DNA of 64,000 nucleotides from Histomonas meleagridis (Eukaryota > Parabasalia > Tritrichomonadida > Dientamoebidae), in the NCBI GenBank assembly GCA_020186115.1, contig WSYJ01000049.1, positions 1-64,000 on the forward strand, read 5' to 3'. How positions within the stretch are numbered: position 1 is the stretch's first letter; each line of letters begins with the position of its first letter. Shown here one piece after another: positions 20,768 to 32,370 of the stretch. The position numbers and the translations under genes are program-made. Below the pieces are notes generated by a model, which ran no database searches, had not been told where the DNA came from, and worked only from the letters and a program-made list of their open reading frames with translations.

Positions 20768-22226
20768 TTATTCAGTATTTTTTATATTATTAAGGATTGT
20801 TTCATATTTATTAAAATTATTCGAAATAACTGAAAATCGTTCTTCATTATTAAGTTTAATCCATTCATTAAATACAATATCTTGATATGTAAGTTTCGAA
20901 TAACATTTTAGAAAATTATTCACATTTTTACGTTTAGGATAAATTAATTTAAACCCTCCTCGTCGTTCTTTCTCTTCTAAATAATCTCGAATAATAGAAA
21001 AAATCATTAAAAACTGGTGATAACCATGGATGTTCTTTAAAACTTTCGATTAATTCACGACGCGTTGAATCAATCGAATTTTCATTCTCTTCTTCAATTG
21101 TTTGAAATGATGGACATGGTGAAGGGTCTAAAACATTACATTCAACTATTCGATTAATTCGTAATAAATCTAACATAAGTGGATATTTGATATTTTCATC
21201 AAGTTTAGAATTTTTGGTATTTAATGATGGTGAAATATTCATCTCAAGAATATAAGGTTTTAAATTAGAATCAAGAATTACATCAAACCCATACATTTCA
21301 TAACAAATATTCTTGTTTTTAATGTTCCCTTGATGAACTTTTCGAATTTCATTCATACCTGATATAGTAATTGAAATAATACTACGTTCGATTTCTTTCA
21401 TAATTAATTTACTATTGATATTTTGTGTTTCTAAATATTGTAAAAAATATTGTAATGATAATTTAGAATTATTAATACTTTCTTCTTCTTTATTATTTTG
21501 AATAAATTTTTCATCTGTTTTATTAATTGAATAATTAGTTAAATGTGATCGTAAATCTTCAATATTATCAATCGAATATTGATGTGTAGCAAAACGAATT
21601 AATCCATTTTCATGAAGATAAATTCGAAGTGGATTTAATGATGTAACAAGAACATATAAACGAATATCAAATTTACGTCCTGTAATTAAAAAAGGATTTA
21701 TAAGATAATGTTGATAAATACCATTCTTAAATAATTTTGGTTTTTCTTTTGTATTTAAAACTTGAATACCAATCCCTCTTGTTGATGCTGATGGTTTAAA
21801 TATAAAATATTGATATTGATCCCAATATTCATTTAATTTATTCTTATCTTTAGGATAAATAAATGTTTCTAAAAAATATTGTGAAAAATCTTTAGTACGT
21901 GAATTAAGTTCTTCAATTCGTTTTTGAAATTCATCTTTTCGTCCAACTAAACGTGACCCAATAAAATGATTACTTTTTTGATAATATTGTAATTTTTCAT
22001 ATTCTTCTAATTTAAATTGTCGTCCCCATGAAAAATTCCATCGATTTCCTTTTGTTCTTTGAAAACCTGAATGTCGAAGTGCTTTTTTAGTCGTACGAGT
22101 ACAAACTTTATTAATAAAATATAATGGTTTTGGGTTATGTTTAATATCTGGTTCATTAGGTGTTGGAATTTCATAATAACAATAAGGAAGTTTTACATTT
22201 TGAAAGAGTTGATATAAATTATTCAT
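20768..22226 (-). CDS. tubulin-tyrosine-ligase-like protein (probable polyglutamylase), one frameshift
   Basis: TTL-domain ATP-grasp ligase, expected to add glutamates to tubulin tails of the cytoskeleton and flagella. The start is at the ATG at 22226 (MNNLYQLF). Motifs in order: FIFKPSASTRGIGIQVL, the nucleotide-binding loop; GRKFDIRLYVLVTSLNPLRIYL; HLTNYSINK; and YGFDVILDSNLKPYILEMNISPSL, carrying the metal-binding Asp/Glu/Asn. HLTNYSINK is typical of TTLL glutamylases. A run of six A near 20997-21003 (five in the right-arm copy) shifts the frame within the C-terminus, about 80 codons from the end. The right copy reads through here, so a homopolymer error is likely. It is divergent from the Asn-rich gene. 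Confidence 0.85.
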
Positions 22227-22278
22227 TTGAAAATAAATAATAATAATAATAATAATAAATAAATAAACGTCTTCTTTA

Positions 22279-22293
22279 TCAAACAAACATTGT
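22279..22293. promoter_or_regulatory. shared promoter motif CAAACAAACATTGT
   Basis: This 14-nt word (with a leading T) sits in the 82-bp divergent promoter between the TTLL gene and the Asn-rich gene, and again at 20721-20734 before thioredoxin. The right arm repeats both. It is a candidate transcription-factor site; function is inferred only from position and reuse. Confidence 0.45.
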
Positions 22294-22308
22294 TTAAATA
22301 AAAAAATT

Positions 22309-25300
22309 ATGGATTTTTTTAATCTTACAATACCACAACAAACAACAACAAATAACAACAACAATAATAATGTTTCAACGAATCATCATTTTGATATTAA
22401 TTTGTTTCGAAGTGAAATAAATCGAGAAGAAGAACAATCTTCACAACTAAATACTTCAAGTCAAGGAAATTTTTCAAATATAACAGAAGGAAATAATCTA
22501 AATCAACAACAAAATAATTTCAATAATTTTGGGAATCAAACATTTAATAACCAACAATCAAGAAATTTTGGTGAACAAAATATTCAACAACAACAACAAC
22601 AACAACTTCAAAACATTTTTAACAATCAAATGAACAATCATGCACAACAAATATTTGATTTTAATAATCAAAATAATAACAAACAACAACAACAATTTGA
22701 TTTTAACTTTAATCAACAACAAACAAATAATTACAATTTTACATCACAACGAAATTTTAGTGATTTCAATTTTACAAACAAAAATAATCAAAACAATTCA
22801 TCACAAATTATTGATTTTAATTTGCCAACACAACAACAGCAACAACAATTTGATGATAAATCATTTCAACAAAATTCAGAACAACAAATTATTGATTTTA
22901 ATCTTAAAGAAGAAGAAAATTCACGAAATAAAACACAAAATTTTGAAATCAATTTTGGAATTTCAGAAGAACAAAATAAATATAAAATTCAACAACAACA
23001 AACGAAATCAAATGAAACAATAACAACAAATAATAATAATAATAATAATTTCAATTCACAAAATAACACAGAAAATCAACAACGAAGAAAACGACGAAAA
23101 GTTCAACGGGAAACAACGAAAGAAACGAAAACTGAAAATAAATTTATGGAATTTAATGTAAATCAAAAGCAAAACACAAATAGTAATTTCGAATTTCCGT
23201 CATTTGAACCAAATAATGCAAAACAAAACACAAATAGTAATTTCGAATTTCCATCATTTGAACCAAATAATGCAAAACAAAACACAAATAGTAATTTCGA
23301 ATTTCCATCATTTGAACCAAATAATGCAAAACAAAACACAAATAGTAATTTCGAATTTCCATCATTTGAACCAAATAATGCAAAACAAAACACAAATAGT
23401 AATTTCGAATTTCCATCATTTGAACCAAATAATGCAAAACAAAACACAAATAGTAATTTCGAATTTCCGTCATTTGAAAGTGGTAACAAACAGACATCGA
23501 ATAATGATTTCGGGTTTTCAAGCATTGATGTTAAAGAAACAAAACAAAACACAAATAGTAATTTCGAGTTTCCGTCATTTGAAAGTGGTAACAAACAGAA
23601 TTCAAATTCCGAATTTACGTTTCCATTGTTTGAACAAAACAATTCGAATGATAATAAACAAAAACAAGAAGAAGAACGAAAATCAGCGAACAGTTCAGCC
23701 AAAGCGAGCCTTAAGTCATATGATATATTTCGGTTTGAAGAAATTGATACGAACGAAGAAAACCAAAGTAATAAAACAAATACAAATACAATAGAAATGA
23801 ACACACAGAACTCAAACAATGACTTCGGATTTCCTTCATTTGAACAAAATAATGTCAATAAAGATGAAAAGTCTCCAGAATTTAATCAAAAGCAAAACTC
23901 GAACAATGACATCGGATTTCTTTCATTTGAAAACAGCAACAAACAAAATGCGAATAATGATTTCACGTTTCCTTCATTTGAACAAAATAATACAAAACAA
24001 AACTCAAATAACGACTTCGGATTTGCAAATCATGAAAATAATAAACGAAACTCGAACAATGATTTTGGATTTCCTTCATTTGAACAAAATAATACAAAAC
24101 AAAACTCAAATAACGACTTCGGATTTGCAAATCATGAAAATAATAAACGAAACTCGAACAATGATTTTGGATTTCCTTCATTTGAACAAAATAATACAAA
24201 ACAAAACTCAAATAACGACTTCGGATTTGCAAATCATGAAAATAATAAACGAAACTCGAACAATGATTTTGGATTTCCTTCATTTGAACAAAATAATACA
24301 AAAACAAAACTCAAATAACGACTTCGGATTTCTTTCATTTAACCAAGATAAAGTAAATAAAGATGAAAAGTCCACAGAATTTAATCAAAAGCAAAAGCAA
24401 AACGCAAACAATGAATTTACATTTCCAACATTCGAACAAAATAATACAAAACAAATTTCAAATAACGATTTCGGATTTGCAAATATTGATAATACAAAAC
24501 AAAACTCAAACAGTGACTTCGTATTTCCTTCATTCGAACAAAATGATATAAATAAAAATGAAATATCCGCCGGAAATAATCAAAAACAAAACTCAAACAA
24601 TGAATTTGGATTTCCATCATTCGAAAGCAGTCGCAAACAAAATGCGAATAATGACATTGTATTTCCAAATATTGATAACAAAGAAGCAAAGCAAACATCA
24701 AATAATGAATATATGTTTCCATCGTTTGAACAAAACAATTCGAATGATAATAAACAAAAACAAGAAGAAGAACGAAAATCAGCGAACAGTTCAGCCAAAG
24801 CGAGCCTTAAGTCATATGATATATTTCGGTTTGAAGAAATTGATACGAACGAAGAAAACCAAAGTAATAATGCAAATACAAATGCAAATACAGTAGAAGT
24901 GAACATACAAAATGATAACAAACAAAACTCAAACAGTGAATTATCATTTCCAACATTTGAACAAAATAATACAAAACAAAACTCAAATAACGACTTCGCA
25001 TTTCCAACATTTGAAAATAATAACGACAATAAACGAAAATCAAATTGCGAAATTGAAAATCCAAAAGATGAAAACAAAGAAACGAAACGAACATCAAACA
25101 GCGATTTGTCATTTCCTTCAATCGAAGATAACAATAAACACAATCCAAATAATGAAATGACATTTTCACCGAATGAAAACATAGAAACAAAACAAAACTC
25201 TAATAACGATTTTGGATTTCCTTCATTTGAAAACAATAATAATAAACAACATTCAAGTCATGAATTCACATTTCCAACATTTGAAAACAAAGAAACAAAA

Positions 25301-25993
25301 CAAAACTCTAATAACGATTTTGGATTTCCTTCATTTGAAAACAATAATAATAAACAACATTCAAGTCATGAATTCACATTTCCAACATTTGAAAACAAAG
25401 AAACAAAAAGTTCAAGCAACGATTCGACATTTCCTTCATTCGAAAATAATAATAATAAACAACATTCAAGTAATGAATTCACATTTCCTTCATTAGAAAA
25501 CAAAGAAACAAAAAGTTCAAATAATAATTTTGGATTTCCTTCGATTGAAAGTAACAACAAACAAAGCACAAACGATGAGAGCGCATTTCCAACATTTGAA
25601 CTAAATGGCAACAAACAAAGCACAAGTAATGACTTTGGATTTGTTTCATTTGAAGATAACAATAAACAAAGCACAAGTAACGAAATTACATTTTCAACAA
25701 ATGAACAAAATCCAACGAAACGAAAAGAAACGAAAGAAATCGAAACAAAACGAAATCCACGAAATGAAAATATAAATAAAGGAAACATACGAAAAGAAAA
25801 CAAAGAAAACGTAAACATCAATACAAATCATTTAATTAATTTAGAAGAAGAGAATACGAAAGAAACGAAACTTTTCAAGATGTACATTAAAATTAATTTA
25901 AATAATAATTTTTGTCAATCGAAAGAAATTTCACCAATTTCGATTCCAACATTTCCAGAAGAAACAAATGTAAATATACAACGGAAAACATAA
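22309..25993 (+). CDS. Asn/Gln-rich protein with FEFPSFE / DFGFPSFE repeats, one frameshift
   Basis: A disordered protein of about 1,230 residues. The N-terminus is poly-Asn/Gln. From 23160 comes an 18-residue repeat, KQNTNSNFEFPSFEPNNA (54 bp, about six copies), then a 34-residue double repeat (102 bp, three copies from 24001) alternating DFGFANHENNKRNSNN with DFGFPSFEQNNTKQNSNN, then looser F-x-F-P-S-F-E motifs to about 25690 and a short non-repetitive tail. One extra A near 24300 (ACAAAAAC where neighbours have ACAAAAC) shifts the frame; coding continues in the next frame to 25993. Regularly spaced Phe in an Asn/Ser background recalls FG nucleoporins, but true FG/FxFG spacing is weak, so no function is given. 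Confidence 0.75.
23160..23490 (+). repeat. 54-bp coding minisatellite
   Basis: About six near-identical 54-bp units starting AACACAAATAGTAATTTCGA, spaced exactly 54 bp. Because the unit is a multiple of three and has no stops, several frames on both strands are open through it. Confidence 0.95.
24001..24310 (+). repeat. 102-bp coding minisatellite
   Basis: Three near-identical 102-bp units with ACTCAAATAACGACTTCGG at 24002, 24104 and so on. The right arm has a single unit, so copy number differs between arms. Confidence 0.9.
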
Positions 25994-26034
25994 ATAAAAT
26001 TCATATTTATATTAAATGTTAAAAATATTTTTAT

Positions 26035-26544
26035 TTATTGAAATGGACAATTTGTGAAGTTTGGTGCTGTTACATTTCCATAATCTGTATAAATATTTTC
26101 TCCTTTGTAAATAGCGTCACCATTGTTATCAATACGAAGATCATAAAGCATCTTCTTCCAATGTCGATTTCCATGATCAACTTCAAAGTCTTCACTCGTA
26201 GTATAATCTCCAAAATAAACACGATCACCTGCTTGATTATCAAGTGGTGGTTCTAAAAGTTCGATATGTTTATCATCTGGACCACAACCAAGAATAATCC
26301 CTTCACTAATTTCTCCTAAAATTTCGGTGGGTTCTGCATTTAAAAAAACACAAACATATTTCCCTTGAAGTTCTTCATGCGTATAAAATTTGCGTGCTGT
26401 ACAAACAATATGCCGTGGACTTTCTTCTCCAACTTCAACTTCTAAACAATATAACTTTTGTGACCCTTCAATATTTTTAACTTCAACAATCTCACCTACA
26501 CGACAATCAATAAATGTTGCTGCATCTGGAATTGATTTCGTCAT
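26035..26544 (-). CDS. EMAPII/ARC1-type tRNA-binding OB-fold protein
   Basis: A 169-residue protein that is a single tRNA-binding domain of the EMAPII / Arc1p / MetRS C-terminal family. FIDCRVGEIVEVKNIEGSQKLYCLEVEVGEESPRHIVCTARKFYTHEELQGKYVCVFLNAEPTEILGEISEGIILG follows the family pattern (xRVGxIxxxxxxxxADxLYxxxxDxGE..R.I.xG), although the usual HP is EG here. Such proteins bind the tRNA elbow and help aminoacyl-tRNA synthetases. The N-terminal complex-forming part of AIMP1 is missing, so it is a minimal form. The intact copy is here; the right arm copy is frameshifted. Confidence 0.85.
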   Translation of the reverse strand: MTKSIPDAATFIDCRVGEIVEVKNIEGSQKLYCLEVEVGEESPRHIVCTARKFYTHEELQGKYVCVFLNAEPTEILGEISEGIILGCGPDDKHIELLEPPLDNQAGDRVYFGDYTTSEDFEVDHGNRHWKKMLYDLRIDNNGDAIYKGENIYTDYGNVTAPNFTNCPFQ

Positions 26545-26635
26545 TTTAACAATTTAAAAAAATAAATAAAAATAAAAAAAAAAATCCAATTTCTCTATCT
26601 TTGTTTGGACTTACTAATGAATTGTGATGTGAATT

Positions 26636-27809
26636 TTATCGATTGTGTTTTCGTTCATATTGTTGAATCCGACTAGTTTCATAAACTAAATTACGTTTGT
26701 TATTATTATTATTATTATTGTTTGTAATCGCTGTCTTAGGTCGAGATTTATTATTAATGTTCGAAACTTTCGCAATAATAACTTTGTTTTTTCGACTCGT
26801 TGAACGTGCTGAATATGGTTGAGCACGTGTTTCTTCTTGTCCATTTTGTTGTTCCCAAAATTGTGATCGTTGTTCTAAATAATTAATGGTTTCTTTGCAA
26901 CATTTTTCAATAATTTTATCTTGTTCATAATTATATTTATCTTCATTATGTGTTTCATTTTCATCATTTAGAATTGTCGTTATTTCTTCTTTTAAACCTT
27001 TCAAATATTCATAATCAACTAAAAGTTCTCCAAGAAATTGTCCTTTGTTCTTAGGGATTAATTGTTAATGGATGAACTTTTTCTGGTAATAATTCTTCAA
27101 GATTTTCTTGTTCATATTGATTTTCTTCTTCTTCTTCATCTTCATTTTCTGATTCGTCATTTCGTTTCTTATTCTTATTATTATGATGAAGATGTTTTTG
27201 TTTTCGAATTCGTGATGCTGAAAAATTAGGATTCGGTTGATATGTCTTTTCACCATTAATAGAATCTAAGATAGCATGTTTACATTTAGTAATACCTTCA
27301 CGAAAGCCTTGAATATCTTGTCGTAAAAATGATCCACGTTCAAAGAAAACTAATGCAAACTCAAATTCTCCAATAGAAAAAAATGCTTCCGCTTTCGCTA
27401 ATAATGCTCGTGTATCATTAGGTGATACTTGAAGAACTGTATTAGCGTCAATAATAGCTGAACGTGCATCACCAATTTGAATATAACAATTAGCACGATC
27501 AACATAAAGACTATAATCTTCTTTGTTAATATCAAGTGCTTTACTAAACGATTCAATCGCTCGTGAATAATACGAACGAAAATAAAGTGAACGACCTTCT
27601 GATGTTAATGCTTTATATTCTAATTCTTGCGCTTTTTCATGCGTAATCGGTTTATATTTGCGTTCTTGTTGAAAATATTCTTGACGTGGTGTTTCAATTT
27701 CTTCATATTTATCTTTTTGAATTGTAGGTAATAAATTCTTCCCTAACATTTTACTCGTAAGTTCTAATCGCATTTGATATGTTTTATTTTCACGAATTCT
27801 TGTTTTCAT
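26636..27809 (-). CDS. TTC25/ODAD4-like TPR protein (left copy, frameshifted)
   Basis: Duplicate of the intact 390-codon gene at 32371-33543. The frame runs from the ATG at 27809 to about 27056. An extra base in a GGG run (CCC in coding sense, where the right copy has CC) creates an early stop after KVHPLTINP; the remaining 122 codons continue in another frame to 26636. Apart from this the copies are almost identical. Function and domains are given under the right copy. The single homopolymer difference may be a sequencing error. Confidence 0.85.
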
Positions 27810-27821
27810 TCGATATTTTTA

Positions 27822-27831
27822 AATGTACGTT
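27822..27831 (-). promoter_or_regulatory. AACGTACATT element upstream of TTC25-like gene
   Basis: AACGTACATT lies about 13 bp upstream of the ATG. The same word forms one arm of the palindrome in the cyclin/CKK promoter (42905-42923), and it recurs at 32349-32358. Trichomonad Myb factors bind AACG-containing sites, so a Myb-type site is plausible. Confidence 0.45.
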
Positions 27832-27946
27832 AATTAAATGTTTGATTATTTTATGAAAAGTGCATTTATTTTCAAGTTTTTCATTATAATATCCATGACA
27901 AATATCAAAAATTATTTATTCATTTGATTACGATATTGATTTATTT

Positions 27947-28091
27947 TTAGACATTTTCTTTTTTTCGTATATAAAAAATTACACCCATACCTGAAGCAAT
28001 GAAGATAATCACAATCACAATAACTATACCAACAATCGCGCCTGTGCTAAGTCCAGAACTTTTAATATTATCATTACCTTTAATGTCATAA
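27947..28091 (-). pseudogene. 3' end of the membrane-protein gene at the inner edge of the left arm
   Basis: The reverse complement encodes the last 48 codons of 28286-32230: the GNDNIKSSGLSTGAIVGIV membrane segment start and the RKKENV tail to the stop. It ends abruptly at 28092, showing that the inverted duplication breakpoint cut this gene. Confidence 0.9.
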
Positions 28092-28285
28092 GTTCCTAAT
28101 TTGGAAATTCTGATTCATGAATATTACATTTCGATTTTTGATTGATTTACTATCCTTATTTGATAAGATATTTGGCCAGATAACTATTTTGTCCAGAAGG
28201 CAAATTTTATGATATCATTTTTATTATAAGTTGTTAGTTCTAATTAACATTCTCTATTTTTTAAATTATATTCCAAACGAATATA

Positions 28286-31200
28286 AAAGTCTTGCACAAA
28301 AGGCAAGAGAACAAGTTCATCGAAGAATTATAAGAGTAAACGTGAACAAATATATAAAAAAGGATTTTATTCAGAAAATGGAATTGAGTTTTTTTTAACA
28401 ACAAACTTAATGAGTTCAACATCTAAAGGAATTAAAGGTTATGCGATTGATAATATAACTAAAACAATTTCTATCATACCCAATCGAATGAAAGTTCTTT
28501 CTGACAATGCTGAAATCAAAACAGGTTCATTTGTAGAACCAATAACTAAAGATATATATGAACTAACCATAATTGCAGATGATGGTGAAGTTCAATTATA
28601 TTCTACTAAAAAACTGGACAAGTTACAAGTATTTCGAAATCTTCATATATACACTACTAAAGCGGATAAAAATAAAAAAACTACTAATGATGTAGAAGAA
28701 ATAGGATCAAATGAAAACATCGGATGGACAATTGGATTTACTGATAATGATAAAACAACAGGATTATCTACTGCTTATTTAGGATATCGATTTTATTGGA
28801 GTAAGCCTGAAGAAGGTGAAGATCCATTTGAACAAGGACCAATTGAGCAAAACTTTTTATTGTTTTGCGTAAGCGCTGGTTTATATGCACAAATTTTTAC
28901 CGCGTATGATTTTCGAATGGAAGGTTTCGGTTTTGTTATTGAAGCAGATCTTGATTTAAGTGCAATGGGCGGCTTAGGATTTTCAATATTTCCAGAGAAT
29001 GAGCCTGATGATTTCTCATTTGGAAAAGATGTTCCAATTTATGCACTTCCTTCTCTTTCAATGTATGGGATCAAATTTAAACTTGGAATTTATGGATTTG
29101 TAAAAATCGGTTTTGCAAACATTAAACATAAACTTGTTCAACTATTAAAATATGATTATAGAATCAAATTAAGCCAAAAATATCATATTAGATATTCGTC
29201 AAAAGATGATAATTTCGAAATTACTAAAACAGATCCCACATTTGAAACTATTAAAAATCAACAAAAACAAGAACAAATTACTAAAGAAGATATCGAAGGT
29301 TCATATTTAAAAATTACACCACATATAGACGTGGGTATAAAAGCAACAATTCATATTGGTTCTGAATTTATATCACCAGAAGTGGAATTAACTGCAAGTG
29401 CATTTGTTCGTTATGCTGTTCCATTTGATTTTAATTTTGATTCATCTATTTGTACATTCCCTTATCTTTATGGTCAATATCATCATAGCCTTACTTTTAA
29501 TTTTAGAATTTTCGGAAAATTAAGATTATTTGATTATTTTGATTGGGAAAAAGAATATTTATATCCATTTAATATATTCACATCAAAACCATCCGGGTTA
29601 TTTTGTATTTTCGATCCACAAAATTCTATTGATAAGAAATTCTTACATTCTTATGGTGATTCTGTATATGTAGTTCAACCAACTTCAATCAGACTATGTG
29701 ATGGTTGTCAACAATCGCCATTATATGGAGCAGAAGCTTTCTTTATTTATTTAAATTATTTAAAAAATGGAAAAACTACAACAAAATCTTTTTCATTACC
29801 ACATGTTGAATTATACAAAGGACAAACAAAAAAATTAAATCGATTATTTGTTATCACAGATGGAAATTCAAATAGTAAATTAAATTATGAAGGATATGAA
29901 GAAGATTTATTTCTTCATGATAATTTTGAAATTGAAAGTTTTCCACTAACACCTGGCTCAAATGAATATTGTGGTGATGATAAATCATATTTTTTCAAGA
30001 CAGGCGTATGCATTCAAATATTTTAGAAGCTACAAAAGTAAATTTATCAGAAGAGTTTGAAAAGCCAATAAATTCGAAATATATTGCATATAAAGGAGAT
30101 ATAGCTGCCACAGATTTCATTGGAATTATTACACATTCAGAAGGAACTCCATATTCATCAGGATTAAAAGGTTTTAAAATATTTGATGATGCTGTATCAA
30201 CAATAGAAGAAGCTCAAGAAGGAGAATATTCTCTGGACGAAATCCATATAAAGTTTTAATTAAGAATTTTAATGTCGGTGGTTATCGAATGAATAGTGTA
30301 AATGTTGGAATAAAACTATGTCAAAACAATGTTCCAAGTTGTGTTACATTACAAAATAAATCATATACAAATTTAAAACCAGGAAGTGATTTTGATAAAT
30401 ATGAACCAGTTTTATATTTAGGGAAATATTATTCTAAATATTATGCTATTGTAACAATTAATTTCAAATATACTCGTGATGCTTTTAGTGAATATTCAAT
30501 TTCTTTAAAGAATACATTGAATTTAGGTGCAATAACTCCACCGAATAATTTTACTTTTAAGTTTTCTGGTAAAATTGAAGCTAATGGTGATCAATTTTCA
30601 TTTGATATTGTTTTTGAAAAATATACTCCAACAATTGTTATGAATGTTGAAAACTTACCTCAGAATACTCGTGCTATTGTAACAAGAGTTTTTTCTGTAT
30701 CTTTATTTAGTGCTAATAACTGGAAAGATACAATATTATCATTTACAATGGAACCATCAGAAATTTATGGAACAATTCGATTCTTTGCACTTTTTGGTGA
30801 TTTATATTCAACAGTTAAAGATAATATAAACATAGCTTGCGTTATCTAAATGCCAGGCTTACAACCATTATGTGAAGGTGTAAATTTAATTAGTGAAGAT
30901 GAATATGTTATAATATTAAAAGAAGAAAGCACATTATTTTCAATGAAAGATAGTAAAGTTTGGTTTAAAAAATATCATTCTATCAATATACCATTTAGAA
31001 GATACATTTATAATATAAGCCAAAGTTATACTGTTAAATTATCAGCTATTTTTACAATCAGTGATACCAAAAATCCTTTTTGTTCTATTACTACACCATC
31101 TGTTGGTTATACTGGCTTAAATTTGCATAGTGGTTGTGTACAACAAATCGATAAAAAGACAGAATTTCTTGTGTCTATTCAATCAGAATCATTTGTTTTA

Positions 31201-32230
31201 GATAATTGGAGTATTGATTATATATATCAAAATAATTATAAATGGGTAATTATAGGTGGAATTGCTACAGCTACAGATAAAACAAAAGCATATAAATATT
31301 ATTTATATTCAAGGAATTTATATGTAGATTTTCTAGAAAATCAAACATCATTAATGTTTCCAGGAAGACAAGTACGTTCGATATCAAACACGCCAAATAA
31401 TACATTATATTTTAAAATATAATCATTCAATATCTGCTATAGATGGACAAAACATTGTTGAGCTTTCTCAAAATTCCCATGGTGATTATGTATTTAATTT
31501 AAGTAATAAATCTATAAATGATTATACTTTTGTAAGACATTGTCAATCTAACGAAGAAGCCAATTGCATGACAAATATAACATTAGGAAATAAAATTAAT
31601 TTAATTACTTATGGTACCTCAGGTAAAATCAATGATTTTGATTTAAATGAAAGTTTAATTATAAATGGAATTAAATTAAATAGTGGGTTCACAAAACAAG
31701 TTGTATACGGTAGAGATTTTATCAATTATTCAAAGACATGGAATGGTTCTATTACTACAAAAATAATTGAAAATGCTACTCAACTTATCATTAAAGCAAT
31801 CGAATTAACAGATCATATTAAAATATCGGCTTTTATTGTTATTAATGGAACTGATGAAGAGATCCCATTTAGTGTAAATAAATGGAATAAAAACATTGAA
31901 GATTTCCTTTGTGCATTAAAAGTTAAAAAATTAAATGATGGCTATAATTTAAGTGAAATAAAAATGGTATTAAATGGTACAATTTTGATTCCAAAAAAAC
32001 TTTACCAATATGGAGTAACTGTTGAATATGATAAAGTTGTGGATTATCCTTTAGGCGATATTGAATGTGTAACTTATTACCCATATTATGACATTAAAGG
32101 TAATGATAATATTAAAAGTTCTGGACTTAGCACAGGTGCGATTGTTGGTATAGTTATTGTGATTGTGATTATCTTCATTGCTTCAGGTATGGGTGTAATT
32201 TTTTATATACGAAAAAAAGAAAATGTCTAA
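28286..32230 (+). pseudogene. large predicted surface protein with C-terminal membrane anchor, broken in several places
   Basis: One coding region of roughly 1,300 codons in pieces. 28286-30026 is open, with an internal ATG at 28410 but no signal peptide and no clear start. The frame shifts near 30010 and again near 30245. A TAA sits in frame at 30847-30849. The frame shifts near 31418 and then runs to 32230. The pieces are clearly continuous (for example ACVI then MPGLQPLCEG). The protein is beta-rich and Ser/Thr/Asn-rich. It ends GLSTGAIVGIVIVIVIIFIASGMGVIFYIRKKENV (in two blocks), a single membrane span with a short basic tail, so it is probably a type I surface protein. No family is recognised. 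It occupies the unique centre of the inverted repeat. Breaks may be real decay or consensus errors. Confidence 0.7.
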
Positions 32231-32370
32231 AAAATAAATCAATATCGTAATCAAATGAATAAATAATTTTTTGATATTTGTCATGGATATTATAATGAAA
32301 AACCTTGAAAATAAATGCACTTTTCATAAAATAATCAAACATTTAATTAACGTACATTTAAAAATATCGA

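Larger units (their letters stand above)
18181..28092. repeat. left arm of the large inverted repeat
   Basis: About 9.9 kb whose reverse complement is 32086-41710. The outer edge is at the T-run before AAAACAAATATTGAAATTTTC (18181); the inner edge is inside the C-terminal coding part of the membrane protein at 28092. Gene order from outside in: ankyrin relics, tRNA-like copy, cyclin fragment, thioredoxin, TTLL, Asn/Gln-rich protein, OB protein, TTC25-like protein, and the 3' end of the membrane-protein gene. This arm has far fewer frame breaks than the right arm. Confidence 0.9.

Noticed and set aside
23153-24307. Long open frames on both strands in other frames of the Asn-rich gene
   Set aside because: They arise because 54- and 102-bp repeats without stops keep several frames open; composition is unlike neighbouring proteins and the main frame has the ATG, promoter and non-repetitive ends.
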